Source: Bacillota bacterium (GTDB lineage Bacteria; Bacillota; Negativicutes; Sporomusales; UBA7701). From it: a stretch of DNA of 64,000 nt. Below, piece after piece: positions 41,913-50,479 of this stretch (its first letter is position 1; every line of letters starts with the position of its first letter). The notes under the pieces are model-generated. The model ran no database searches, was not told the origin of the DNA, and worked only from the letters and a program-made list of their open reading frames with translations. Location: assembly GCA_023415775.1 (NCBI GenBank), contig JAEZJM010000035.1, positions 62,001 through 126,000 on the forward strand, in the 5' to 3' direction. Made by a program: the position numbers and the translations under genes.

Positions 41913-42365
41913 TTACTGCATCTCGATCGAAGGGCTGGTGTATTCGGGGGGATAGACGGCGAAGGCCACTTCCTTGCCGACATTGCGGACCTGCAGGCTA
42001 GCCTTGCCAAGGATTACCTTTTTGGCATCCACCACCTGCACCTCGACATCGATATACGCATTCTTCTCGGTCGTTATTTCCAGCTGGCCGCGGTCTTTCT
42101 TCGCCACGACGACGGTCCCCGTCTCCGAAGACAGGCCGTTCGTGGTGCTCCAGACAATCTGGACGGAGGCAGGCAGCCTCGACTTGCCGTCCCTGCCGAT
42201 ATAAGGATACGACCAGAAGAGATTCGGGTCGACGACATCGACCTTCATCAGCATCTTGGTCGGCTTGTCCGGGCTTTGGGCGGCGGCGGAGCATATCGGA
42301 GCCGCAAACAGCATGACTACGAACAGTGCGAGCACAAGGGTAGAGACCATTCTCCGGTTAATCAT
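41913..42365 (-). CDS. Small secreted protein of unknown function (possible paralogue of the gene at 42866)
   Basis: The 150-residue product has a signal peptide (about 1-28, ending CSAAA). The mature part is beta-rich, with VDVVDPNLFWSYPYIG, IDVEVQVVDAKKVILG and a C-terminal VGKEVAFAVYPP. The opening and closing segments resemble those of the protein encoded at 42866-43315, suggesting an old duplication. ATG 42365 has GAGGGGG upstream. The function is unknown. Confidence 0.65.
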   Translation of the reverse strand: MINRRMVSTLVLALFVVMLFAAPICSAAAQSPDKPTKMLMKVDVVDPNLFWSYPYIGRDGKSRLPASVQIVWSTTNGLSSETGTVVVAKKDRGQLEITTEKNAYIDVEVQVVDAKKVILGKASLQVRNVGKEVAFAVYPPEYTSPSIEMQ

Positions 42366-42508
42366 ACAGTGGGTACCCCCTCAAAGAACTTTACCACTAT
42401 TGTACCATATTTTCGGCCGGAGAAGAGTTTCAACAAGCCGGCGGCTAAAAAAATAGGCTCCGATTGGCAGCGGAGCCGACGCGGAAATAAAGACAAGGCG
42501 GGGTGTCG

Positions 42509-42703
42509 TTAAGCGGAAGGGGGATGTGCGATGTGTGAAACAGTGCTGCCTCCGGCCCGGACAGGCCCGGTAACGCACCGGTAAATATAAACGAGCGGCG
42601 AACAGGCGAAGACCATTAGAAAGACCACCGGTACCAGCAAACAGCAGAAAAACGCGAACGGCAGCCCGAGGAGCATGATCAAAGATTTGGGGAGCATGTA
42701 CAT
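42509..42703 (-). CDS. Small membrane protein, 64 residues
   Basis: The chosen ATG (42703) follows GGGAGGTC at short spacing. The product has one long hydrophobic stretch (about 8-38, LIMLLGLPFAFFCCLLVP) and a polar C-terminal tail. It could be a single or hairpin helix in the inner membrane. The family is not recognised. Confidence 0.5.
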   Translation of the reverse strand: MYMLPKSLIMLLGLPFAFFCCLLVPVVFLMVFACSPLVYIYRCVTGPVRAGGSTVSHIAHPPSA

Positions 42704-42826
42704 GACCTCCCATAAGTGAAAGTTATAACATTCACGCACTTAAATTATAACGCGCTCCACCGCAAAAGTCCATATACTGGCTCAAAAAAAGTGAAAATTT
42801 TCTCATAATAGCAAAAAGGCGACAAA

Positions 42827-42852
42827 AAAGCCAAGGCTTCCGCCTTGGCTTT
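42827..42852 (-). terminator. Terminator of the gene at 42866
   Basis: AAAGCCAAGGC and its complement form an 11-bp stem around TTCC, with a T run on the minus strand. Confidence 0.85.
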
Positions 42853-42865
42853 CTGCTACCGACCG

Positions 42866-43315
42866 TCAGAACCCCGGAGTATAGACGGCCTGATCGGACC
42901 GCACCGCCTTGACGACCACATTATCGCCGATCTCCTTGAGATCGACCGAGGTCGTCCACACGACATCGTCGGCGGTCCAGGTTTTCAGGCGAACCTTCAA
43001 ATTAGGTATGCCGTGGGGGATAGTGAACCTGTACGGTTTATTCTCCTTGGAGGTGAAAACATGGGTGGCGAATTCCCGGTTGCCGGTAGTGAGGATAGCC
43101 ACCTCGGCTTTCGTGATGCGGTGGAGAGTGATGGTGTCGCCGCTCGCCGGCTCTGGTCCGATATGATAACTATTCCACAGAGAGTCGTCCACGGAGACCT
43201 TCACGACCGCAGGGTCGAAAGGGGCCGCCGCCGCCGGCGCCGATACGGCCAGCAACACTCCCAGCAGCATCAGACTGATCGCCATTATCGTCTTATTCAC
43301 GCCCATCGCTCCCAT
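42866..43315 (-). CDS. Small secreted protein of unknown function
   Basis: The 149-residue product has a signal peptide (about 7-31, ending PAAAA) and a beta-rich mature domain with VSVDDSLWNSYHIGPEP and WTADDVVWTTSVDLKEIG. It resembles the secreted protein at 41913-42365 in length and in its first and last segments. Two nearby ATGs (43315 and 43306) could serve as start; the ribosome site is weak for both. It ends at its own terminator. Confidence 0.62.
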   Translation of the reverse strand: MGAMGVNKTIMAISLMLLGVLLAVSAPAAAAPFDPAVVKVSVDDSLWNSYHIGPEPASGDTITLHRITKAEVAILTTGNREFATHVFTSKENKPYRFTIPHGIPNLKVRLKTWTADDVVWTTSVDLKEIGDNVVVKAVRSDQAVYTPGF

Positions 43316-43349
43316 CGTTTATGTCGGTAGGATTGCCGTTCCGCAATGC

Positions 43350-43895
43350 CTAACGGCCCCCGTTGGCGTAAAACGCCCGCTGGGCTACCACCAGTTTCTC
43401 GCAGATTTCCTTGATTCTCGCCTCGACATCGTAGGGCACCCATCGGTCGGTAGGGTGGACGATGCGGCCGAGAACCTTGCCGTTCTTGTCGTAATCGGCC
43501 TGCTCGAGCAGCGACACTTCCTTGGTGGCCGGCCTCACCCGCAGCAGCTGGAGAGAGAACGCCAGCCTGTCGTAGCCGGCGATGTTCCGCTCCTGCATCT
43601 TCAGAGACTCTACCACTTCCTTGGCGCCGTTCTTTTCATATTCGACCTTGACCCAGGCCTGGAGATAACCCTTGTCTTTATACACCTGCTCAGGGTTCTT
43701 GACAAAATCGAAATGGGCGTCGGCCGGCACATGCTGGAGAGTTTTGAAATCCAGGAAGTATGTGCTGAAAGTATCCTTCGTGGCGTTGCTCAGGGGGAAG
43801 TACCTGTCCTCTTCCTCGGTGGCGGCAAGCGCCGGCAGCGTGAGCGCGACGAGGAGGAGAAGGAGAACGGAGAGGATTCTGGCAGGTTTGAACAT
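43350..43895 (-). CDS. Secreted protein of unknown function
   Basis: The 181-residue product has a clear signal peptide (1-24, LLLLLVALTLPALA). The mature domain contains TKDTFSTYFLDFKTLQHVP and YDRLAFSLQLLRVRPATKEV, a mixed alpha/beta pattern seen in small Negativicutes secreted proteins. ATG 43895 follows GAGGTG. It probably belongs to a run of minus-strand secreted-protein genes. The family is not named. Confidence 0.65.
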   Translation of the reverse strand: MFKPARILSVLLLLLVALTLPALAATEEEDRYFPLSNATKDTFSTYFLDFKTLQHVPADAHFDFVKNPEQVYKDKGYLQAWVKVEYEKNGAKEVVESLKMQERNIAGYDRLAFSLQLLRVRPATKEVSLLEQADYDKNGKVLGRIVHPTDRWVPYDVEARIKEICEKLVVAQRAFYANGGR

Positions 43896-43959
43896 TGCAA
43901 ATGCACCTCGTTATTCTTTGGCTTATTTTGTATTCTTAAATAACATTCGGCCCGGACAA

Positions 43960-44862
43960 TCAATTTCCTTCCTTGGCCGGCGTTATCTGCCGGCTTTCCG
44001 CGTCCATCCCGGCGAGGATGATGCTTTTCTGGCGGAGAATCCTGGCGATGAAAAGATCCAGGAACTCCAGCACCCGTTTCTTGTCGCCCATAAAATTCAG
44101 GCAGGCGCCGATACTCGCGAACGACCTGCGCACCTCCTCGTAATTGCCGAGGCTTTCGAAAATGACGCGGGCTGCCTCGAAAGACGCGCAGGCCTCGTCA
44201 TAGCGGCCGGTCAGCTGGTAACACGTGCCGCGGTCGTAGAGAATGCGGGCCAGCTCATGGGGCAGATCCTGCTGTTCCAGGACGCGCCTGGCCCGCTCAT
44301 AAGCGTCGAGCGCGTCGGAGTAACGGCCGAGGCTCTGCTGGCAACGGCCGGCCAGAGCGAGGGTCTTGCCGGCCTCCGGGGCGTTGCCCGCCGCCTCGAA
44401 AAGCCTGAGAGCGCTCTCGTAAAGCACCAGCGCCGCCGCGAACGAGCTCCTCACCATGTGCAGATGGGCCTCCTGCAGCAGCGCCGTCGTATCCAGCCCG
44501 GCGATCCGCTTGCGGAAAAACACCTCGTCGCCGCGATCGTCGAGATTCTTCGCCACCGACTTCAGCTCCCGCAGCGTGCTCCTCACATCGCCGTCCGGGC
44601 CGGGGCGAAGGACGTCGCGAAGGATATCCGGCCACGAATGGCCCGCGTCCTCGCCGTAAGCCGCCTCCAGCCGCTTCAGGTTAATCACGTCTTCATTGTT
44701 CTGAATGAGAAACTTCACCTTGGCGAAATCGTCCAACAGCAGGAAGTGGAAAACGCCCGCCTCAATAACGTCGGACAAGGGAACCTTAAGATTCTTAAGA
44801 GCCTTCACCGCCGTCGCGTCAACCCGGGCGCTGATCGTCGCCTTCTCGTTCGTTGTCGCCAT
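43960..44862 (-). CDS. TPR-repeat protein with an N-terminal ribbon-helix-helix-like segment
   Basis: The 300-residue cytoplasmic protein starts with ISARVDATAVKALKNLKVPL and SDVIEAGV, which looks like a short ribbon-helix-helix DNA-binding unit. The rest is a row of tetratricopeptide repeats (about 125-270): LYESALRLFEAAGNAPEAG, YSDALDAYERARRVLEQ and YDEACASFEAARVIFESLG. ATG 44862 follows GGGAGAG. It may be a regulator or an adaptor; no partner is evident. Confidence 0.75.
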   Translation of the reverse strand: MATTNEKATISARVDATAVKALKNLKVPLSDVIEAGVFHFLLLDDFAKVKFLIQNNEDVINLKRLEAAYGEDAGHSWPDILRDVLRPGPDGDVRSTLRELKSVAKNLDDRGDEVFFRKRIAGLDTTALLQEAHLHMVRSSFAAALVLYESALRLFEAAGNAPEAGKTLALAGRCQQSLGRYSDALDAYERARRVLEQQDLPHELARILYDRGTCYQLTGRYDEACASFEAARVIFESLGNYEEVRRSFASIGACLNFMGDKKRVLEFLDLFIARILRQKSIILAGMDAESRQITPAKEGN

Positions 44863-45098
44863 AATCGCTCTCCCACCTTTGCGTCATCACCAATATTTTA
44901 CTATCATTGCGGCCCGCTTTCAACAGAACAAAATACAAATCCGGGCCGATAGGCGTCATATTCGCGGTGAAAGTAATAATCAACCGGGCATTTGTAAGAC
45001 GGCGCCGGCCGTTTTTTTCGCACCGGGCCGTCGGCAGGCAGGATTCGGGCCTCGCGGCCGCAAACTATTCCCATAACAAAGCAAAGGAGATGACCGAA

Positions 45099-45866
45099 GT
45101 GCAGATAGACGAATTGGCGGCGGCGGCGGCGACCTTCGTCGGCGAAAACCCGCTCAACCGCGTGCCCTCGCTCGGCGGCCTGCAAATATTCGATCCGCCG
45201 TTGTTAGGCGTCGCGGCGGCTGACGACCCGCTGTTCGCCCGCCTCAAAGAACCCGGAGCGGTTGGCCCTAATCACCTGTCGCCCCGTGAATGGCTGCCGG
45301 CGGCGGGCGCCGTCGTATCCTACTTCCTGCCGTTCACCGAAATTGTGCGCCACGCCAACCGGCAGCCCGGTCTGCCGGCAACCGAATGGCTCTACGGCAG
45401 AATCGAAGGCGATATGGTCAACGACGCGCTGCGTCGCTTCCTGGCCGACCTCCTGGCAGCGGACGGCCACCAGACCCTCGTCCCCGCGTTCGACCCGCGC
45501 TACGCCGTCGTGGAGCGGCGCAGCAACTGGTCGGAGCGGCACGTCGCCCATATCGCCGGTCTGGGAACCCTCAGCCTCAACTGCTCCCTCATCACCGCCC
45601 GCGGCGCCGCCGGCCGCCTCGGCAGCCTCGTCACCGGCCTCGCCATCGCGCCCACGCCGCGAGCCTACACCGGCACCCACGAATACTGCACCAACTGCGG
45701 CGCCTGCATCCGCCGCTGCCCGCCCGCAGCCATCGACGAGCGCGGCAAACGCCACCAGCCCTGCTCCGACTACCTCGACGCCATGAAGACGCGCTTCCAG
45801 CCCCGCTATGGCTGTGGGAAATGCCAGACCGGCGTACCCTGCGAAGACCGTATCCCAGGCTGTTGA
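45099..45866 (+). CDS. QueG-like 4Fe-4S protein (epoxyqueuosine reductase-related)
   Basis: The 255-residue protein shares the second half of the QueG/COG1600 family. It has YCTNCGACIRRCPPAAI, then a second cluster with CGKCQTGVPCEDRIP. The N-terminal cobalamin-binding part of QueG is not clearly preserved, so it may be a different reductase in an anaerobe. GTG 45099 has AAAGGAG at 9-base spacing; ATG 45090 directly abuts that site. The 3' end, including the stop, lies inside palindromic repeat copy B. Confidence 0.75.
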   Translation: MQIDELAAAAATFVGENPLNRVPSLGGLQIFDPPLLGVAAADDPLFARLKEPGAVGPNHLSPREWLPAAGAVVSYFLPFTEIVRHANRQPGLPATEWLYGRIEGDMVNDALRRFLADLLAADGHQTLVPAFDPRYAVVERRSNWSERHVAHIAGLGTLSLNCSLITARGAAGRLGSLVTGLAIAPTPRAYTGTHEYCTNCGACIRRCPPAAIDERGKRHQPCSDYLDAMKTRFQPRYGCGKCQTGVPCEDRIPGC

Positions 45867-45982
45867 AAAACTTCGCCTAGCGTCGTTGCTCCTCAGAGCG
45901 CTTGCTTGCGTACCGTCTAAGTACGCGGCGCGACAAGCTCTTCCGGTGCGCCTAGCTATGCTCGTTTTTGAACAGCCTGGGG
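45854..45982. repeat. Long palindromic repeat, copy B
   Basis: Outer inverted arms are CCCAGGCTGTTGAAAAAC and the complement of GTTTTTGAACAGCCTGGG. The core shares a block of about 29 bases with copy A (GTTGCTCCTCAGAGCGCTTG and onward). The repeat supplies the last codons and stop of the QueG-like gene. Confidence 0.82.
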
Positions 45983-46012
45983 CTTATCGCCTTTCTTGCA
46001 TATTCCGAAAAC

Positions 46013-46039
46013 AAAAAACCCCGCTCAGCGGGGTTTTTT
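46013..46039. terminator. Bidirectional terminator
   Basis: AAAAAACCCCGC and its complement surround a TCA loop. It serves the QueG-like gene and the minus-strand ORF that ends at 46056. Confidence 0.92.
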
Positions 46040-46055
46040 CCGTTTCAGGGTCCAC

Positions 46056-46292
46056 TTACAACAGGGGCGGCTTCGAGCGGGGCTTCACCGGCGTATTTGC
46101 CGTCGCGTCGCTGGCGGCATTGCCGTAATCCTCCGGGTCGCCCGTCGTCTGTCTGGCGCTCGGCCGGTCACCGCCCGCCCGCAGCTCATCCTGGACCTGT
46201 CCGCCCGTACGGGGCGAAGCATAATTGACCGACGGCCCTTCCGACGTATGGACGCCAAACTCGGGCTGCATATCGGCACCGCGGTTCTTCAC
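46056..46292 (-). CDS. Small disordered hydrophilic protein, 78 residues
   Basis: The product starts MKNRGADMQPEFGV and is rich in Gly, Pro, Asp, Arg and Ser, with no Cys or hydrophobic segment. GTG 46292 has GGAGGTG about 9 bases upstream. It lies just downstream of the non-coding RNA on the same strand. It could be a small spore or stress protein, but that is a guess. Confidence 0.5.
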   Translation of the reverse strand: MKNRGADMQPEFGVHTSEGPSVNYASPRTGGQVQDELRAGGDRPSARQTTGDPEDYGNAASDATANTPVKPRSKPPLL

Positions 46293-46334
46293 CGGGCATC
46301 ACCTCCGAAAATAGCATGCCCGAAGAGGCCGAAA

Positions 46335-46598
46335 ACAAAACTTAAGGGGAGGCTTGCGCCTCCCCCCGTTGAGCACCATCCTTACAGTATAACCGATACT
46401 GACAGACTGGAAACCCCCATTATACTCGATTGTACCTTAGACTAGCTGACAACTGATACACGGAATCGACGAGTTGCATCGTGCAGGTAAACGAAAAACA
46501 CTACCCTTTGGACCGGCTGCTACTTGCTAGGCTCGGAAAGACTGACTTTCGACGCGCTTGCAAATTACGAACCCTGAGTCTCTGTAAGGATGGTGCTT
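46335..46598 (-). ncRNA. Candidate structured non-coding RNA with own promoter and terminator
   Basis: A perfect 16-bp closing stem (AGCACCATCCTTACAG at 46372-46387 with its complement at 46582-46597) encloses about 194 bases without an ORF. On the minus strand a consensus promoter ends 7 bases before the stem, and a GC-rich terminator hairpin follows the 3' side. Local hairpins are visible (GAAAG to CTTTC, ACGA to TCGT, CAGTAT to ATACTG). Size and closed ends recall 6S RNA or the raiA motif, but I could not match either. The RNA is about 215 bases to the stem end and about 260 with the terminator. Confidence 0.8.
46346..46365 (-). terminator. Terminator of the non-coding RNA
   Basis: GGGGAGGC and GCCTCCCC surround a 4-base loop; on the minus strand TTAAGTTTTGTTTT follows. 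Confidence 0.85.
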
Positions 46599-46604
46599 GA
46601 GTTA

Positions 46605-46633
46605 AGTATAGCATACCTTCCGTCCAAATACAA
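46605..46633 (-). promoter_or_regulatory. Promoter of the non-coding RNA
   Basis: On the minus strand TTGTAT (46633-46628) and TATACT (46610-46605) are separated by exactly 17 bases. Transcription would start near 46598, the first base before the closing stem. Confidence 0.85.
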
Positions 46634-46704
46634 CGGGACGGCGTACTTTTTCCCGCCGGAAGCTCATATCATTATTAGGAAATAAAACTGGGAGGAGTAT
46701 GGAA

Positions 46705-47139
46705 ATGAACAGCCTGGAAAGATTATTCGGCCGCTTCTTCGCCGATTGGCTGCCGGGGCTGCCCGCCGGCATCAGGGATTGTGCGGCGAAAATTCTCCCG
46801 TGGGTGGTAATCGTCCTCGGCGTACTCGGACTCCTCGCTTGGCTGAGCGTCATCGGCCTGTTCGGCGCCGCCACCCTCAAAACAGCGGGGTTCAGCCGCG
46901 CCTTCCCCTCCTTCGCCGCCGCCGTCTTCCACATCCTCGTCCCCATCCTCCAGGCGCTGGCCATCGCCGGCGGCTACTTCATGCTCAAGCGGCGCCGCCT
47001 GGGCTGGGTGCTCGCCTTCTACGCCCTCCTGCTCGGCATAATCATGAACCTCGTCTGGTTCAACCTCGCCGGACTTATCTGGGACTTCGTCTTCGCCTAC
47101 TTGCTCTTCCAGCTCAAGCCCTACTACCGGGAAGGATAG
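46705..47139 (+). CDS. Predicted membrane protein of unknown function
   Basis: The 144-residue product has about four membrane helices, including WVVIVLGVLGLLAWLSVIGL, ILVPILQALAIAGGYFML and LAFYALLLGIIMNLVWF. ATG 46705 is preferred because GGAGGAG ends 7 bases upstream; ATG 46699 is only one base from it. It is monocistronic with a strong terminator. The family is not recognised. Confidence 0.65.
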   Translation: MNSLERLFGRFFADWLPGLPAGIRDCAAKILPWVVIVLGVLGLLAWLSVIGLFGAATLKTAGFSRAFPSFAAAVFHILVPILQALAIAGGYFMLKRRRLGWVLAFYALLLGIIMNLVWFNLAGLIWDFVFAYLLFQLKPYYREG

Positions 47140-47171
47140 ACCGGACTGCGCTGCGACACTCGACAGACGCT

Positions 47172-47205
47172 GCAGAAGGAACTCTGAGAGTTCCTTCTGC
47201 TATTA
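47172..47205 (+). terminator. Terminator after the membrane protein gene
   Basis: GCAGAAGGAACTC and its complement form a 13-bp stem around TGA, followed by TATTATTTT. Confidence 0.88.
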
Positions 47206-47296
47206 TTTTCCCCATTACATAGTAAAAAATGGAAGGTAATGCGGCGAAAATCGTCGAAATACGGTTAATATTCTAAAGAACACGGTGGGGCAGAGC

Positions 47297-50200
47297 GTGG
47301 TTTGGCACTATCATCTCTTCGCGATGTTAATACTGCTGGCCTGCTGGCAGCGGGAAAACGCCAGACACGAGCTCCTGCGCAGGGCGGCTGCTTATCCGGG
47401 CGGCGCCGAGCAAAGTCCCGTACGGCTCCCGGCGGTAATCGCCGCCGCGGCCGTCGCCGGCATTCTCGCTGCCGGCTGGCTATACGCCGCTTACCGGGAA
47501 ATCGCCCTTGGCGCCGCCCTGCTGTTCATCCTCATCCTCGACGGTTTTTACGCGCGGGTATTCCGCCGCACAATCGACGCCATCCTCGGGCAGGGGCCGA
47601 CCGCCCGGCTGCAGGAAAGCGAGCAGCGGTTCCGCAACCTCGCCGACCATGCCCCCGTGCTCCTCATCGTCACCGGCAGCGACGGCGACCCCGTATTCTT
47701 CAACCAAACCTGGTCCGGATTTACCGGCCGGCCGCTCGCCGCCCTCAGCGGCCAGGGCTGGCTTGAGCTCGTCCATCCCGAAGATCGCCCGTCCTTCGAC
47801 GCCAGGCAAAAAGCGGCCTACGCGCGCCACGTCGCCTTCCAGCACGAATTCAGGCTGCGCCACGCCGCTGGCGGCTACCGCTGGATAATGGCCATATTCA
47901 AGCCCCGCTGGCAGGGAGGAGACTTCGCCGGCTACATCGGCTCCTGCGCCGACGTCACCGCCCACCGGCAGCTCGAACAAGCCCTCCGCCACCAAGTCGA
48001 TTACGAGAAACTTCTGGCCGCCATCTCCGCCAGGTTCGTCGGCGTCAGCCCGCCCGACCTCGACGCCGCCGTCGGTGCGGCGCTCGAAGAGATCGGCAGC
48101 TTCACAGGCGCCGACCGCGCCTACATATACTTCAACTCCGAAGACGGCAGCGAAGCCCGCCTCGCATACAGCTGGAACAACGACGGCGCGCAGCTCCTCG
48201 GCGCCGAGAAACAGGTCATTGCCAGCGTCGCCCAATCCTGGCTGCTGCGGGAAATGCGGGAAAAGGGCCGGCTGCACATCCCCCGCCTCAACGCCGTGCC
48301 TGCGGGACAAGAGCGGGAAATGCTGGCGGCGGCCGGCATAAAATCGCTCGTCGCCGTACCGCTCATCAGCGGGGACAACACCCTCGGCATCCTCGCACTC
48401 CACTCCCTCAGGAAGGAAAAAGCCTGGCGCGAAGAAGACATCCTGCTCCCCAAACTCGTCGGCGAAGTCATCCTTGGCGCCATCCTCCGCTGCCAGGCCC
48501 AGACGGCCCAGGCGGCCAGCGAAGTCGAAAACAAGGCCATCCTCGCCTCCGTTCCCGACATCCTCTACCATGTCGGCGCCGACGGCCTCATCCTCGACAC
48601 CAAGCCGTCCGGCCGCCAGCCCGGGCTGCCCGCGCCCGCGCCGGTCGGCTGCAGCATCGCGCGGTTACTGCCCGCCCACCTCGTCAAACCGGCCATGGAC
48701 GCCATCGGACAAGTCATCGCCGGCGACCCTGTGAAAATATTCGAATACTACCGCAAAACAGGCACCGCCACCACCTACTACGAGGCCCGCGTCACCAAAG
48801 CCGGCGAACGCGACGTTCTCCTCATCGTCCGCGACATCACCGAGCGCCGGCGTTCGGAAGCCTGCGACCTGCTCCTCCTCGACATCGCCGTAAAAGTGCT
48901 CGAAGAGCAGCCGCTCGAAGACATCCTCACCCTCGCCTGCGAACAGATAATGGCCATCTTCGGCGTCAGCCTGATGTGGGTCGGGCGCAAGGACCCCGAC
49001 GGCTCTGTCCGGATGTCCGCCGCCGGCGAAGAAGCCTTGGAGTATATCAGGCCCGGGGACGTGCGCTGGGACGACTGCCCCGCAGGCCATGGCCCCACCG
49101 GCGCCGCCATCCGCACCGGGAAATTCCAGCTCGCCGGCGTCGACGATCCCTGCATGCTCCCCTGGCGGGACCGGCTGGCGCAGCGCGGCGCCCTCTCCGG
49201 CGCCGCCTTCCCCCTCAAAGTCAGCGGCCTCATCCTCGGGGCGCTGACCATCTACACCGCCGACCGGGAATTCTGGACCAAACGGACCATCGTCCACCTC
49301 ACCAACTTTGCCGAACAGATCGCCCTCGCCATCCACGCCACCACCAGCCGCCAGCGCCTCAAACTGCTCACCACCGGGCTCGAATCCGCCGTCAACGCCG
49401 TCATCATAACCGACCGGACCGGCGCCATCCAGTGGGTCAACCCGGCCTTCCTCAGCCTCACCGGGCTGGCCGCCGCCGCCGTCCTCGGCAAAAACATCCG
49501 CGGCATCTTTGCCGTCGCCGACGCCAAAACCTTCTACCTCAACCTGTGGCAGCACATCCTCGCCGGGCGGGCCTGGCAGGGGGAAATAACCAGCCGCCAC
49601 AGGGACGGCAGCTTCTACACCGCCGAAATGTCGGTCACGCCGGTGCGCGACGAGAACGGCGAACTCGCCAACTTCCTCACCATCCTCCACGACGTCACCC
49701 GGCGCCGCCAGGCCGAGCAGGAAATGCTCGAAGCCAGGGAGGCGGTCGCCAGAGCCGAGCGCCTAAGCTCGCTCGGCATAATGGCGGCCGGCATCGCCCA
49801 CGAGATCAACCAGCCCCTCAACTCGCTCAAAGTCACCGCCGACGGCATGCTCTACTGGCACAACCAGGGCAAAACCCCCGCCCTCGCCAAAATCATGGAA
49901 AACATCGGCAAAATATCCAAACAGGCCGACCGCATCGACAACATCATAAAACACATGCGCTTCTTCGTCCGCAGCCAGCGCGGCGACCCCGAATCCTGCG
50001 ACATCAACACCGCCGTCGAAGAAGCGCTGTCCTTGATCGGCTCCCAGCTGGCCGCCCACGCCATCGACATAAAGAAGCGGCTCGCCGCCGACCTGCCCCC
50101 CGTAACCGTCGGCAGCACCCAACTCGAAGAAGTCATCATCAACCTCCTCGTCAACGCCATGCAATCCCTCGACACCGTCGACAAACCGGATAAAACCATC

Positions 50201-50479
50201 GCCATCGTCTCCGGCTGGCAGAAAGGGGCGGTATTCCTGGAAATCAGCGACAACGGGCCGGGGATCAGCAGCAAAATCAAAGGAAAAGTCTTCGAACCGT
50301 TCTTCACCACCAAACCAGCCGGCGAAGGCATGGGACTCGGCCTCTCGATCGTTCACTCCATCGTCGCCGCCAGCGGCGGGCGGATAATCATCAAAAGCGC
50401 GCGCCAAAACCGGGGAGCCGCCCTCCGCATTACCTTCCCGGCCGAAGAAGGGAAGGGGAAAGGGGAAGAACAGGCATGA
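47297..50479 (+). CDS. Multi-sensor histidine kinase (TM-PAS-GAF-GAF-PAS-HisKA-ATPase)
   Basis: The roughly 1060-residue kinase has one or two N-terminal membrane helices, a PAS domain (about 110-230), a GAF domain (about 245-400), a short PAS-like segment, a second GAF domain (about 540-690) and a further PAS (about 700-820). The HisKA box is GIAHEINQPLNSLKVTADG and the ATPase domain has EVIINLLVNAMQS, SDNGPGISSK and GMGLGLSIVHSI. The GTG at 47297 follows GGTGGGG, while GTG 47285 is also possible. Its stop overlaps the response-regulator start by four bases, so they form a two-component pair. Confidence 0.9.
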   Translation: MVWHYHLFAMLILLACWQRENARHELLRRAAAYPGGAEQSPVRLPAVIAAAAVAGILAAGWLYAAYREIALGAALLFILILDGFYARVFRRTIDAILGQGPTARLQESEQRFRNLADHAPVLLIVTGSDGDPVFFNQTWSGFTGRPLAALSGQGWLELVHPEDRPSFDARQKAAYARHVAFQHEFRLRHAAGGYRWIMAIFKPRWQGGDFAGYIGSCADVTAHRQLEQALRHQVDYEKLLAAISARFVGVSPPDLDAAVGAALEEIGSFTGADRAYIYFNSEDGSEARLAYSWNNDGAQLLGAEKQVIASVAQSWLLREMREKGRLHIPRLNAVPAGQEREMLAAAGIKSLVAVPLISGDNTLGILALHSLRKEKAWREEDILLPKLVGEVILGAILRCQAQTAQAASEVENKAILASVPDILYHVGADGLILDTKPSGRQPGLPAPAPVGCSIARLLPAHLVKPAMDAIGQVIAGDPVKIFEYYRKTGTATTYYEARVTKAGERDVLLIVRDITERRRSEACDLLLLDIAVKVLEEQPLEDILTLACEQIMAIFGVSLMWVGRKDPDGSVRMSAAGEEALEYIRPGDVRWDDCPAGHGPTGAAIRTGKFQLAGVDDPCMLPWRDRLAQRGALSGAAFPLKVSGLILGALTIYTADREFWTKRTIVHLTNFAEQIALAIHATTSRQRLKLLTTGLESAVNAVIITDRTGAIQWVNPAFLSLTGLAAAAVLGKNIRGIFAVADAKTFYLNLWQHILAGRAWQGEITSRHRDGSFYTAEMSVTPVRDENGELANFLTILHDVTRRRQAEQEMLEAREAVARAERLSSLGIMAAGIAHEINQPLNSLKVTADGMLYWHNQGKTPALAKIMENIGKISKQADRIDNIIKHMRFFVRSQRGDPESCDINTAVEEALSLIGSQLAAHAIDIKKRLAADLPPVTVGSTQLEEVIINLLVNAMQSLDTVDKPDKTIAIVSGWQKGAVFLEISDNGPGISSKIKGKVFEPFFTTKPAGEGMGLGLSIVHSIVAASGGRIIIKSARQNRGAALRITFPAEEGKGKGEEQA

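Noticed and set aside
46335..46598. SRP RNA, tmRNA or RNase P as identity of the RNA
   Set aside because: The SRP GGAA/AGCAG core, a tmRNA tRNA-like end and RNase P conserved blocks were not seen, and the size fits none of the longer RNAs.
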